Assembly: GCA_963281255.1 (NCBI GenBank)
Contig: OY725504.1
Location: 310,001-374,000 of the forward strand
From: Aphrocallistes beatrix
Lineage: Eukaryota; Porifera; Hexactinellida; Sceptrulophora; Aphrocallistidae
Length of the DNA: 64,000 bases
Direction: 5' to 3'
The position numbers and the translations under genes are program-made. Below are positions 1-11,500 of the stretch, piece after piece; position 1 is the stretch's first letter, and each line of letters starts with the position of its first letter. Below the pieces are notes generated by a model. That model was not told where the DNA came from, made no database searches, and saw only the letters and a list, made by a program, of their open reading frames with translations.

Positions 1-193
1 AAATCCATAATTCTGACGAATTTATTATGATTTCTTGATCAAATAGCACTGATCTCTATAAAGTCGACTAACGAAATATTTAGGAAATTTGTTCTCTCAA
101 TCAAACTATTCTTGCATTTATATCAGAATGAGAGAACATATGGTGGGAGTAAACAAGTACAAATTAATAAAGTTTTAATATTTTTATACACAA

Positions 194-267
194 ACGCGCT
201 TCGCTTACTTGGCGCTGTGCGGCTTGCGGACACTACGTGTCTGCAGATTCGCTTTGCGGGCGCATGG
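194..267 (+). repeat. GC-rich hairpin-cluster repeat, copy 1
   Basis: A GC-rich island in AT-rich surroundings. It is built of short back-to-back inverted repeats with the order GCGCTTCGCTTACTT, GGCGCTGTGCGGC, then GCGGACAC-type arms and GCGGGCGC. Related copies lie at 35115-35190 (+) and 40228-40307 (-), with shortened copies near 40841-40892 and 43660-43702. I see no tRNA box B or open frame, so it is a structured repeat of unknown type. Confidence 0.6.
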
Positions 268-278
268 AGTTACTCAAT

Positions 279-540
279 CTAACCTATTTTGAGAATTGTT
301 TACTTAACGAATAATTTCTCATATGGATCTGAAAATGTAATATTCGAACTTTAAACCCCTGAAAGCCCCATGTAAACCGTTGGAAGCCACTCTCTAGCCT
401 ATTTTTGTAATTTGGTAAACAAAACTAAACAAATAATTTATCACATAGATTTGAAAATACGATTTTCAGAATCTACACCCTAAAAACCCCATGTCAATCG
501 TTGGAAGCCTGCATTTAGCACATTTTTCACAATTCGTCAA
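279..540 (+). repeat. Tandem repeat, unit about 118 bp, two full copies and a partial third
   Basis: Unit 1 (about 279-393) and unit 2 (about 394-513) share the order CTAxCCTATTTT, an AATAATTT run, GAAAAT, and CCCCATGTxAAxCGTTGGAAGCC in two blocks. A third copy starts at about 514 and fades. The copies are diverged by perhaps a quarter, so the duplication is old. The rest of 541-879 shows no gene; it holds two GGTGTGAAAAT words near 543 and 564. Confidence 0.6.
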
Positions 541-879
541 ATGGTGTGAAAATATGTATATGAAGGTGTGAAAATATTCACATTTTATTCCCATACACTA
601 TAATCAAATTAAGGCATCAAACATATTTTTTTGCAGAGGTGCGAAAATTTCGCTTAGATCTTAGAATTCAATCATAGTAGTATCATTTGACACCTGCATG
701 CCAATTTTCATATCTCTACGACTTGCCAATTCTTCAATCAATTCGGACAAACACAAAAAAAATCCTAGCGTTTTAATACATAAGCTATGTGGATCAATAA
801 AGTATCGAGAATGATGAACATAATTTTATAAGGAATAGCTGAGTTAACATAGACATTTATTGAATATTAGAATATAAAG

Positions 880-2175
880 TTAAAAGGCTTGGAGTATGTT
901 AATTTCTTTCCCATCCACTATAATTATTCTTTGTTTGGAGTCTACTGCTATACCTCGAGGGTAGTATAACTCTCCTGCTTCCTTCATTCCCTCTCTACCA
1001 ATCTTCTGTATCAGGATTCCGTCTGGAGAGAATATTCTGATAGAGTGACCACCATAATCACTAACCAGAATATTATCATAGGAATCTAGACATAAGGACC
1101 AAGCATTCTTGATGTCGTTTCCTGTAACTAGGGAGCGTATGAGAGTACCATCTAGCTTAAATATTTGGATTGGATCTGGATGGTAGTTATGGTCCCAGTG
1201 TATGTAGCTGAATAGAATAAACATTTGTTGTTTGTGTAGGATGATGTCTCGAGGAGTTGCATCTTTATCAAACGAGATAGCCTTCAGAATAATCTTCTTA
1301 GTAGGCTTGAGGCTGAGATCAAATATCTGTAATGTTAGAGACTTCTTAACACAAGCGTAGATATTAGATCCTTCTATAAATATTCCACGCATTAAAGTGT
1401 TAAGTTCCAATTTTTTAATTGTTTCCCCTTTCTTGTTTAGTTTGAGAAAATAATTGTTGAAATATGTAATCAGATAGATGTGGTCTTTATGAATCTTCAT
1501 GTATTGGCAGAGATTCATCTGTAGATTGCAGAGGGTTGAGTGGTGATTGCCTTCACTCGTGAAGACTTGTATTCTACCAGTATCTAAGGAATCCTCTCCT
1601 ACATAAATCAGCTGGCTAGTGGGATATATGCAGATTGCTGAAGTGTTGAATAGTTGATCTACTTTTCTACCATGCTTAACTCCATGCCAGATAGGTAGAG
1701 TCCTGCAAGCGTATGGATTAGGGACTTTCGGAAGATGACACTCTTCCAGTGTCCTCTCTATCTCTTCCATCTGACAGCTGATGGACACGTGAGGGAACGA
1801 AATCTGTTCTGAAAGGATCTTCTCCATTTCTTCTTCGATATTTTTTTGGGTTTTCTGCAGCAACATGTTAAGCCTGTTGGCATGTAACTTTTTTTCTGTG
1901 TCTTCTTTCAGCTGAGTCAGCTCTTCCAAGCTAACTTTCTGCTCGTTTATCTTCGCTTTGATTTCAGCTGGGATGGCATCCAACTCTGCCAAGAGTGCCA
2001 CTTCTCTTCGTGCCACCATTCCGTGGATCTGTCTGAAAGTGTCGCTGAGTTGTCTCTTCTTCTCTGCCACTTGTAGAGTCAGATCTTCTAGAGCTCTTTC
2101 CAATTCTGTGATGGAGACGTGTCGGGGATTTTGTGTGGTTGCAACTACTGGTGCTTGTGGGTACCTTGCTGCCAT
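880..2175 (-). CDS. Coiled-coil plus NHL-repeat protein (TRIM-like, without RING or B-box)
   Basis: One uninterrupted 431-residue frame. Residues about 20-145 are a charged heptad-rich coiled coil (ITELERALEDL, then an E/K-rich stretch). Residues about 170-431 form an NHL-type beta-propeller with repeats ending in phrases such as GRIQVFTSEG, SIRIFSPDG and YYPRGIAVDSKQRIIIVDG. The layout matches the C-terminal half of TRIM-NHL proteins, but nothing resembling a RING or B-box precedes the coiled coil. Four relatives lie at 23-27 and 41-45 kb; this one is much the most diverged. The start MAARYP matches the MAARY or MADRY found at residue 8 of those relatives. A TATA box sits about 70 bp upstream. 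Role: probably a scaffold or binding protein, inferred from architecture only. Confidence 0.85.
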   Translation of the reverse strand: MAARYPQAPVVATTQNPRHVSITELERALEDLTLQVAEKKRQLSDTFRQIHGMVARREVALLAELDAIPAEIKAKINEQKVSLEELTQLKEDTEKKLHANRLNMLLQKTQKNIEEEMEKILSEQISFPHVSISCQMEEIERTLEECHLPKVPNPYACRTLPIWHGVKHGRKVDQLFNTSAICIYPTSQLIYVGEDSLDTGRIQVFTSEGNHHSTLCNLQMNLCQYMKIHKDHIYLITYFNNYFLKLNKKGETIKKLELNTLMRGIFIEGSNIYACVKKSLTLQIFDLSLKPTKKIILKAISFDKDATPRDIILHKQQMFILFSYIHWDHNYHPDPIQIFKLDGTLIRSLVTGNDIKNAWSLCLDSYDNILVSDYGGHSIRIFSPDGILIQKIGREGMKEAGELYYPRGIAVDSKQRIIIVDGKEINILQAF

Positions 2176-2243
2176 TCTTTTCTTTTGTTCGTTGTAGAGT
2201 GTTTGTAGTTTGTTTGTTAGATAAATTAGTGAGTTTGTGAGTC

Positions 2244-2251
2244 TATTTATA
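2244..2251 (-). promoter_or_regulatory. TATA box of the NHL gene
   Basis: On the minus strand the sequence reads TGTATAAATAGAC, about 70 bp upstream of the ATG at 2175. Spacing and sequence fit a strong TATA box. It is also a near match to the CTATAAATAG word repeated across the window. Confidence 0.55.
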
Positions 2252-2488
2252 CATTTCTCTTAGATTAGTAATGAAACTAACATAGCTAATTGAATCTCCT
2301 TAGTTATCCCATTACACATGTGGTATGTAGTTACTTTCATTATTGTTAGATTCAGTTTCAAATAATTAATTCTTGTTTCTGTATTGTGTCATTATAAAAG
2401 TGAAAATGATATATTTTCCTGTGAGCTACCTGCTTTCTATCTTTTTTGAAATGAAAAATACCTCAACAATATTTGAGAAATGAAATGG

Positions 2489-2815
2489 CATACTTGCTAA
2501 CTCTTCCATTTCTCGCCTAACGGTTCTGATTTTTAACTCTTCTATTGGGCTAATCTCTTTAGGATTGTCCAGTTTTTACTTTAATTAAATTTCCCCATTA
2601 TGTCCCGCTTTTATTAAATCTATGTACAGGTGACTCCACTTAATTGGGACACTTTGGTCCCGGATATTTTGTTCCGATTAAGCGGAGTTCCCAATTAACC
2701 AATGAAATTTACTATTAACTACTGTGTAAGGGAACCATTCCGTTCCTGAAAACCTGTCCCGATTAAGCGGAGTTGACTGTATTATATTTGCTATTACGCT
2801 CGCTTTATCAAGTTA
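2489..2815 (+). mobile_element. MITE of the CATACTTGCCAACT family, interrupted by a pogo-like MITE
   Basis: The left end CATACTTGCTAACTCTTCC and interior (CTTCTATTGGGCTAAT, CCCCATTATGTCCCGC) match the family at 14.2, 27.2, 52.4, 57.3 and 60.0 kb. The right half is decayed: CTATTACG, then CGCTTTATCAAGTTAAC. Bases 2625-2781 are a separate inserted element at a TA in the conserved word CTATGTATA. Confidence 0.6.
2625..2781 (+). mobile_element. pogo-like MITE, TA target site
   Basis: It runs TA CAGGTGACTCCACTTAATTG to AAGCGGAGTTGACTG TA. The terminal inverted repeats and TA duplication are typical of Tc1/mariner-superfamily pogo elements. It is non-coding and related to the copies at 4304, 50131 and 56436. 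It is inserted into an older MITE. Confidence 0.65.
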
Positions 2816-2930
2816 ACTTTTTTCAAACTAAGCAACTTTTGATTGATATATCCTCTGATCGATAAATCTGATTGAAATATGTCTCAAATTTAAGACACAT
2901 CTTTTAAAGAATAAATTATACTAACTTGGC

Positions 2931-3103
2931 CACTGTATTTACCAAAGTGGACCATGAGTCACTGGGTCATGGGTCATGGGTCACGTACTGGGTCACTGTT
3001 TCACGTACTGGGTCACTGGGTCATGGGTCACACATGCAATGGGTCAGATGGGTCATGGGTCACTGTAAATGACCCATGGTCCACTCTGGTATTTACCAAG
3101 CAA
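2931..3103. repeat. Inverted-repeat element filled with a GGGTCA minisatellite
   Basis: Outer arms TTTACCAAAGTGGACCATG and CATGGTCCACTCTGGTA are inverted copies. Between them lie about fifteen short units of GGGTCACT or GGGTCATG. It looks like a MITE whose interior expanded into a minisatellite. It contains no gene. Confidence 0.6.
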
Positions 3104-3287
3104 AAATATTTAAACTAAATTAATAAAATATTTTTAACTACTGTTCTATAATCTATTCAGGAAAAGAGCATAATTATATAAATATTTTGCATATGTGAAA
3201 GTGATGAATTCTAGACTCTGAAGATAATTTTAATTTAGCTACTCATTCAATTTATTTATATCTCAAGTTCTAAAAATAGCTACAGAG

Positions 3288-4774
3288 TTATTTCCGTATA
3301 TCCTGTCGCTTGGGTTCTTGGGACAGAGATCTTCCTTTGCTGGAATACTTCTCTTCTGAGATCTTGTTGAGGTAGTATAGAGCCATGAGCGAGCAGAGAA
3401 TGCTATAAATAGATATTGTCTATAAATAGAATGTAGTAGACCAATGAAAATAGGTATCTCACTAGAAAGATTTTTTGTCTCAGTCGATTCGTTTTCTTAA
3501 GTTATGTGGATAAATTGAATTCTAATTACCAGATTTGTTTATAAATACAGTCGAACCTGCTATAACGGCCACTCTATATAACGGTCACCTGTCTATAGCG
3601 GTCACCAATGAACAGTCCCGTTCGAAATTCCATAATATTGAACCTGTGTATAGCGGTCACCTGCTCAACGCGGCCAGCGGCCACCCGTTTGTAGTCCTTT
3701 ACTGACCCTAAAACTGTCTATAACGGCCATCACCTTTTTAACCTTTTTATGTGTTTATTACAGTACCTGTTGCGAACGAAAAACAAATTTCATGTAATTA
3801 CTTCAAGTAGTAATGGATTTCTAAAACTTGATATTTATTGCACTACATTGATACCTTTTGGGGATTAAGACAATCACCTGTATATAACGGTCACCCGTGT
3901 ATAACGGCCAATTTTGTCCAGTCCCTTGGGTGGCCGTTATATACAGGTTCTACTGTAATTGTTCATCAATTGAGCATTTACAATAGATAAACAAACAAAC
4001 AAACAAACAAACAAACATTATATTACCTCACTGTCATAGAAACTCTGTGTACTAGCACTGAAGCGAATGCAGCTACTCCGATTGAAAACGCAACTAAACA
4101 AAATACCACAATCAATACGGAACTAAGAGAAGAGTTGGTTCCAGTTTACCTTCATAGACTTGGGATTGGAAATCATCTCCGAGCATCATTCTCTCGATAG
4201 CTCCTATCCCCTATATAGTGCACAGTAGTCTCCTTGTTTTAATTCAGGAAAACGAAAAGTAGCTGGTTGTGAAAATAAACAAAAGGTCACAAATAATAAT
4301 ATATACAGTCGACTCCGCTTAATAGGGTCACATCGGTCAGAAGACATTTTGGCCCGATTAAATGGAGAGCCTTATTAACCGAAAATAATTTGTATTAGCT
4401 TTTGTGTGAGAGTTATTCCGGTCCTACCAAAAGTGGCCCGATTAAGCGGTTGACCCGATTAAACAGTGACCCTATTAAGCGGAGTCGACTGTACATTCTA
4501 TTGAAGGTGTGAAAATAGTTTGTTTGTTTAGGAGTCTTGTTTACAACTCACCGTGAAAACAAACAAGAAGATATGTGAACCAATGAAGCCTGCAAGGATG
4601 GTCATTGGCTGACTGGATGCCAGCTGTCTCGAGAACATTTGCATGGCTGCGAATATGAGGACAGTGAGGAGCACACATAACATCAGCGTTCTTCCGTTGT
4701 TCAGTCCTATTTATAGAACAGAACTAACCAATCAGATTGAGTTGTGTGATGTATATATCCGTCTACTCACCCAT
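3288..4774 (-). CDS. KRTCAP2: KRTCAP2 homologue, oligosaccharyltransferase complex subunit (five exons)
   Basis: Rebuilt by eye. Coding exons on the minus strand are 4774-4771, 4706-4552, 4210-4150, 4093-4027 and 3402-3288. All introns are GT-AG and every phase agrees, giving 133 residues (human about 136). Diagnostic stretches are FAAMQMFSRQLAS, GFIGSHIFLFVF, LGDDFQSQVYE and MALYYLNKIS, which align with human MQMYSRQLAS, FGKGFQAKIFPE and GLYYINKIS. KRTCAP2 is a small multi-pass ER membrane subunit of the STT3A oligosaccharyltransferase; the hydrophobic segments are visible. The first coding exon supplies only ATGG. The introns before exons 2 and 5 end in CTATAAATAG or CTATTTATAG. Intron 2 holds a pogo MITE and intron 4 a second, longer one. 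It is divergent from SFSWAP. Confidence 0.85.
3546..3957 (+). mobile_element. pogo-like MITE with internal GGTCACC repeats
   Basis: Ends are TA CAGTCGAACCTGCTATAA and TATACAGGTTCTACTG TA. The interior repeats the TIR phrase (TATAACGGTCACC, CTATAGCGGTCACC) several times at each end, so the termini are multi-unit. It lies in KRTCAP2 intron 4. A partial copy in reverse orientation lies at 29697-29820. Confidence 0.7.
3989..4018 (+). repeat. (CAAA)n microsatellite
   Basis: About seven AAAC units. Similar AAAC/GTTT tracts recur at 5409-5433, 25457-25470 and 30540-30640. Confidence 0.8.
4304..4493 (+). mobile_element. pogo-like MITE (CAGTCGACTCCGCTTAAT family)
   Basis: Near-perfect terminal inverted repeats CAGTCGACTCCGCTTAATAG and its complement, bounded by TA. 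It is 190 bp, non-coding, and in KRTCAP2 intron 2. It looks the best preserved of this family in the window (others at 50131 and 56436). Confidence 0.75.
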
Positions 4775-4948
4775 TCTGTAACTGAGCAGTTGATACTAAA
4801 AATAGCTAAGCTAAGATGTAAATAATTATTAATTGTCAACCATTAGTCTTAAACTTATGCTAGAAAGTAACTAAATTTATCACTAAATTTTTCTTAAAAT
4901 AGATGATTCGCAAAATTAGTATTTGAACGAGGGATTTTGAGCCAATTT

Positions 4949-5351
4949 CATACTTACCAACCCCTCTTGAAATTTTCCCTGGATTTTGGGAGTGGAATCC
5001 CAGGATGTGATTATATTTTTAGTTTTAATGACTAAATTAGCATGAATTATAGACAGGTTAAATTTCGAATTTCGAGATCCAGGGAATTTCCTGGATTTTA
5101 AATAAAGGGGAATATATGTAATTAAAGATTTTGAAAAGGACAAGTAAACTATTTAAAAAAGGTACATCGTATGATATGTCGAAATTTGTGAGTCCAGGAA
5201 ATTTTCCAGGATCCCTGAAGACTTGCTAAATAATGAGGAACATAAAATTACTCAATAACTTCCCATAAACTATATTGCATGAATGGAAATTATTATGTAT
5301 AGGTTAGTTAAAGCTCAAAATCCCTGGTTCCCTGGAGGGTTGGTAAGTATG
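4949..5351 (+). mobile_element. Non-autonomous TIR element with CATACTTACCAACCC ends
   Basis: The left end CATACTTACCAACCCCTC and right end GAGGGTTGGTAAGTATG are inverted. Internal phrases such as ATTTTCCCTGGAT and CCAGGAAATT repeat in both orientations. It fills most of the 750-bp divergent spacer between KRTCAP2 and SFSWAP, so it may overlap their promoters. Confidence 0.65.
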
Positions 5352-5523
5352 CAGTTTATGAGTCTTATATGAGATATATGGGAATTGGTTTGGTTTGGTA
5401 TTTCTTGTAATAAACAAACAAACAAACAAACAGAGAACATTCACCTTTGTCGTTGTGGAAGGTTTTAATATACTCAAATGTATAACTACGTATTTGCACC
5501 ATTGGAATGTTAGTTCATCAATA

Positions 5524-8500
5524 ATGCAGTCTTCACGTCTTTCTCAACTAACCACTCAATTCCCGGAACTGTCTATCATTGGTTCCAGTTGCACTTTCCA
5601 TCAGGATGAGAGGAAGTACCTCGAAATAGAACAGGGCCTCCACCTCATACCATGGACGGGAAACACCTCACTTCTAGTTGACAGATATGACGCCAGATCA
5701 TTCCTGGACGACCAATCAAAATTCGGTCTGAAATCGAGTTTCCCTTTCAAACCGACGCAAGAAGAAATCGAGTTTGAACAGATGTGTGACAAAGAGAGAT
5801 ATTTGGAACTAAATACGGAACTAAGCGAGGTGGAAATTGGAACTGAAGAAGAGGAGAAGAGGGGATTGGAGAGTTTCGCGCAAATTCCGTACAATTACGA
5901 ACTGTCGCAAGGAACTCGAACTAAGAACGAAGTTGTCGGGACAGAAAATGTGAGTTGAAATTTGAGGATTTGATTGGTTCATTTCTATTGACAGGAGCAA
6001 GATTCTACCTGGATACAGGGACATGCATCTGGAATGTAAGCTCTTAGTTTCAGATTGAAGGTAAGAGTAAGTTATTAAGTAAAAAAGTTATTTTAAGAAT
6101 ACTGCACACAGATAATTCTAAATATATCTTTTTTCTAATTTCATTTCCTCATTTTTTTCTGAATTTTTTCAAAAATTATTTATTCATACGATGTCTAATT
6201 TGTTTATTGATAACTGTTTATCTTTTAGTCCGCTTCCAGATTCGAAAAATATCTATTTTTATTGGGATAATTATAAACTAACACCTCTTAACATCCCTCC
6301 TAACTGTAGAGTGGAGAAACAGTGACCAATGATAACACAGAATCCAATATTTTCACACCTTCACTCGCCCTCAAGATTCCTCCCAACATAGCAACGCCAG
6401 ACACGGAAAAAATGCACGCGATTATAGTGAAGACAGCTTCACACGTCGCTGAGAAAGGAAACCAATTGGAAATAATAATAAAAACAAAACAACAATTCAA
6501 TTCTTCCTTCGATTTCTTGAATTTAGAGGACACTCTCAACCCATATTATAAACACGTGAAAAGTTTGATTCTGAGTGGCGCATTCAAACCACTAAGTGGC
6601 AGCTTGCAAGGTGTGAACGAGAGAGTGGCAGGTGAGAAACTTAGTTAGTTATGCACATTTGTACGGAGAATACCGTTGAGTTCACATTAACCCGAGTACG
6701 AAATTATAAATTCCTTTGGACCACTATGGTATCCATAGTTCCCAGGTTTGAAACACTTTATAATATAAATAGACGCCCAAAGGCGCACAATTAAATACAA
6801 ATATCGACCAATTAAAATCCTTGCAAACTTGTAAAAAGTATAAATCTAAAAACTAATACAACAAATGCGTCTAAGACGTCACAGCACATTCCTAATGTTC
6901 ACTAAGGTAACTATGAGCATAAAATGAAACCTAACTAAGTTGGCTACTGCTTGGTTCCAGTTTAAGTTCCAGTTCTAGAGCTAAGCTCTGTGCCTACGGA
7001 AATTCTTTAGAGACGATTTCGTCATACCTCAGTTCCCTTGACTTCAACAGCTTTGGTTTCGATCTCAGTTCCGATATTCTGGCGGAATACTTAGGATCCA
7101 CTCTCAACTTCTCTTCTAACTCAGAACTGAGAATAGCTATATTCGATGCACCAGCTTGTTCTAATTTGGGACTTGCTGATCCAATTTTAGACTTTCCTGG
7201 TTCCAATTTGGGACTCGCTGATCCAATTTTAGATTTGGCTGTTCCCATATCTATCATTGAGAAAGAAGCTTCTAATTTTATTTCAGGTTTGATACTAAAA
7301 AAAGCTCCCTGTGAGCAGTACCCCACATCCTCCAATCCCATTGGTGGTTCCCCTACGCCACAGAACTCCACTAGGTACGGGTAATTGTGGCACACTGCTT
7401 CACACCACGTCATGAACTCATCACGCGTCCACTCGAACTTGTGGTCGGGGTGTCGGAATCCACTCAGGTTCTTGAACAGGATGTTGAACTCAGAGTTCGG
7501 GGTAGTTATCAAAACGTGTTTCGCTCTCAGTCGACCGAATATGGCAGCAGGTAACTGTGTCAATGTGTCCTCTTCCAAGTGCTCTATCACCTCGATTAGC
7601 GACACAAAATCAACACCTTCAATCCTGGGGTCCCAATCTGTCAGAGAGCCTCGGTATAGTGCTATTTTTAGAGGTGTTGTCCTGTTCTTGTTGTAATTTC
7701 CTTTCTTCGATTTTACCACGTGTTGACTCAATTCTAACATTTCAGTGTCGATGTCAACACCAAATATTTTCTGCAAAAAATCGTAATTTTTTCCTCTCAA
7801 AACGCGGATAAACTTTCCCTCAGCACAACCGAAATCGATTAGTTTTCGAGGTGTCACTTTTTCGATATATTTAGTACACAAGTTGTAGCGCTGTAAATAG
7901 AGTGGAGGGCTGAAAACTATTCCCGTTGTGTGGTCTTCTTTCTGATTAGTTCCACGTTCCTTTGGAGTCACTTCTGTTGCCATGGTAGCGTCTGGAATTA
8001 GACAATTTAGAATTGTATTAAGATCTAAGAAATATTATATTTCAACAGTTAAATAGTGGAGTCGTTTATTAGGAGTTACGTCCCTGGTTCTCAAGAATAC
8101 TTATAATGTAATCTCATTTCCTAACAAAAGTTCTGACACGAATTGCTACAATTGTGTTATAATTATAGACGTATATTCTATAAATAGTATATACCTATAA
8201 CTAAATGGCGCCCAAAGTGGCATGGCCATTGTCTATACTTAGGACTTAGTGCAGTGGTTCCCAACCTGGGATCCATGGACCCCTTAGTGGTCCACAGAAG
8301 ATATCAGGGGGTCGACAGGATTCGAAATTTTGTGCTACGGTTAATAGGAGGGGGGGGTCCACAGAACATAGAAATTTTTTTATAGGGCTCCACAGCCCAA
8401 AAAGGTTGAAAACCGCTGACTTATTGGTTAAAAAGGTGGTTCATCCATCTCCACACTGAACAATACCGGGAGAAATGTGTCGTTATTGACTGCCACCTCC

Positions 8501-11500
8501 CATGACACATCCTAAATGAACTCAGTGGCACGAGTTCTTTAGGAGGCACTGGAGTTTATTTGAAATCTTTCCGACAATTATACTGCATTCCCGTTTCGTT
8601 TTACGAATCCTTCGAATGGACTATCTACCTTGTCTCATCTCTTGGTGTCTATGTCTAATATTCCATTCAAAATATGCAGATTTATTTATTTTCCATTCAA
8701 AATATCAGTTTCTAAGGATCACTAACTAAACTGTATAATAATTCCATCAATGCCGCTATTCGGAGCGAAACAGTCAAGCATACCTTAGGCATAGAGAAAG
8801 TTCCAGAAATAGAAATATATTCAAATTAGGTACACATCAAATCTGACTTCTAAATCGTAGATTTGACACACACACATGATCCGTACTCATGTGTGTGTGT
8901 AGAATCAGATTTCAGATCTGATCCACTGCCCAATAGAATGGTAGCCACACAGACTTAATACAGAACTATGTCGATAAGATATCACTACACACTAACTCCA
9001 GCACATAATACACTATCCTAGTCCTAGACATGACCGACGAAAACTGTACAAACGACCCCAATGAAGTTAGGTCAAAATTCCCACAGCCAATCATTGCAGA
9101 GAATAGTGAGGATACGGAGCCGGAAGATATCAGATTCTCCCCCCCTCTCTACCGACAGCGATACAGCCTGGCGATAGATTTCATCAAAAAGGTTGGACCC
9201 GCTAAAGTGGTGGATTTCGGGTGTGCAGAGTGCAAATTCCTTTGGACCCTTCGTAACCATAGTTACGCGTATGTACGGGAGATTATTGGTGTTGATATTG
9301 ATAAGAATGTTCTAGAGCGACACCTTCAAGTGGCTAAACCTGTCACCAGTGAATATTTAATTAGGCGGGCAACACCTCTAAAAATAGCTCTATACCGAGG
9401 CTCTCTGACAGAGTGGGACCCCAGGATTGAAGGTGTTGATTTTGTGTCGCTAATCGAGGTGATAGAGCACTTGGAAGAGGACACATTGGCGCAGTTACCT
9501 GCTGCCATATTCGGTCGACTGAGAGCGAAACACGTTTTGATAACTACCCCGAACTCTGAGTTCAACATCCTGTTCAAGAACCTGAGTGGATTCCGACACC
9601 CCGACCACAAGTTCGAGTGGACGCGTGATGAGTTCATGACGTGGTGTGAAGCAGTGTGCCACAATTACCCGTACCTAGTGGAGTTCTGTGGCGTAGGGGA
9701 ACCACCAATGGGATTGGAGGATGTGGGGTACTGCTCACAGGGAGCTTTTTTTAGTATCAAACCTGAGATAAAAATAGAAACTTCTTTCTCAATGAAAGAG
9801 AAGGAGAATGGAGATGAAGCAAATGAATCAGAAGACACTGAGAGAGAATCTATATTTAGTAACATTGAAATACCACAGCTGATTATCAATACGGAACCAA
9901 CTAACACCTCTAAAGCGGAACCAACAGAAACAGCTGACACAGAACCAGAACCAAGTTCAGCTTACGAAGTTATAATTAGCACAGATTTTCCAATGGAGGA
10001 TCCATCCATAACTCCCACCCACAAGCTAATTTTAGAAATAGAGTACTATGCACATCAAATAGCGAAGAATGAATGGAGGAAACTGACTGAATTGTCAGAT
10101 GTTCGAGAGGAAGATTTGCATAGACACCCCGTGCATTCTGATTGGGTGAGTTTCGAACCTGGTACAGGGGAGGGACACATAATCGCATTTGTGTCCATTG
10201 AACAGCGACTCATGTCTTATCCACAGATAAGCGCGTTTGGAAATGTGGAGCATGTCTTGAACTCTGTTATCAGCTCACAGAGTGGCAACCTCAATTCGGA
10301 ACTAACACATTATAGAGTGGAACTAATGGAGGAGACAGGGTACAATGCTGACTCGGATGAAAAGGAAGGTGATACAAACTGGAACCAAGATGACCAGGTG
10401 GAATGGAACAATATTTTTCAGGAAAATGTTCCGGACAGAAGTTGTGCGCTTGTACCAGAGGATTGGGACAACGACGATTTGGAGAGTAAAGACTAATAGT
10501 TTTAACTATGTTTGCTAGGAATTGTCTATTAATAGAGTCATATTTTATTAACTTCCCATATCGTTTTAATTAATTCAATTAATAATAAAATTCTAAGATT
10601 ATATCCATTGTTTCTACAATGCATTCCAATGGCCGCAATTTGTCGTCAGTGAGAAAACATTCCAATGGTGGTGGGAGACATAAGGTGTATCATTTTCGTT
10701 ATCCCGATTCTGAAACTGAAACTGAAACTGGAACTGAGAGTTTGGTTGGGTTGAAGAAGGAAAGAAAGCTAAGACAGGAAGCAGAAGCTCAGAGCATTAG
10801 ATTGGCTGGTCTGTTGCATCGAGCTGTCACACCAACTGACACTTCGACACCTCGACAGAGCGACACAAAACCACCTTCACCGCCACCACCACAACAACAA
10901 CAAATGGATGAGCTTTCCTCGAGGGCGAATCAAATCGAAGAGAAGTTGGAACGGATGAAAGTACGTAAAGATTCCAGCCAATTATCTTCTCGCCTCGCTT
11001 CAATCAATCAACAGCTGTTCGAGTTGGAAAGTAGGCCTTCAAGCTCAGGAAATCAGGCGGGAGAGTTGCAGGAACAGCTGGAGCTGATTGAAGAAGCGAC
11101 CAATCGAATCGCTGCTAAAAATAGACATGCACCACCTAGAAGATGGTCTTCTCAAATGAGTCTCGATTCTGCCATGTCTAGCCGACACAATTCGAGTTTC
11201 ACACCTGACCAATCGCATGACAGAGTTTCCACACTGGAAATAGAACTCGACTCAACACGACAAGTTAAAGACGAACTGAAAAATCGGTTGGAACAAATGC
11301 TGGTTTATGCTAGGAGCCTTGAATCGGAACTAAAGAATCATAGTTCCGAATTGAATTTGGTCAGAAATGGGCGAGAGCAATCATTCCGAGAATTGTCGAG
11401 TGAGAGACACAAAGTGTCTGAATTAGCCACAATTTTGGGGCAAGAAAAGGATACGTCACTCCATTTCCAAGAATTGTCTAAAAAATTGCAAATAAAATTT

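Noticed and set aside
2941-3075. Possible CRISPR-like array
   Set aside because: Units are 7-9 bp GGGTCA tandem repeats without spacers, in animal DNA.
5601-5894. 97-codon minus-strand frame
   Set aside because: Antisense to SFSWAP exon 1, Ser-rich by codon shadow.
9326-9664. 112-codon minus-strand frame, repeated at 7385-7696 on the plus strand
   Set aside because: Antisense shadow of the near-identical HENMT1 block; its duplication follows from the paralogues.
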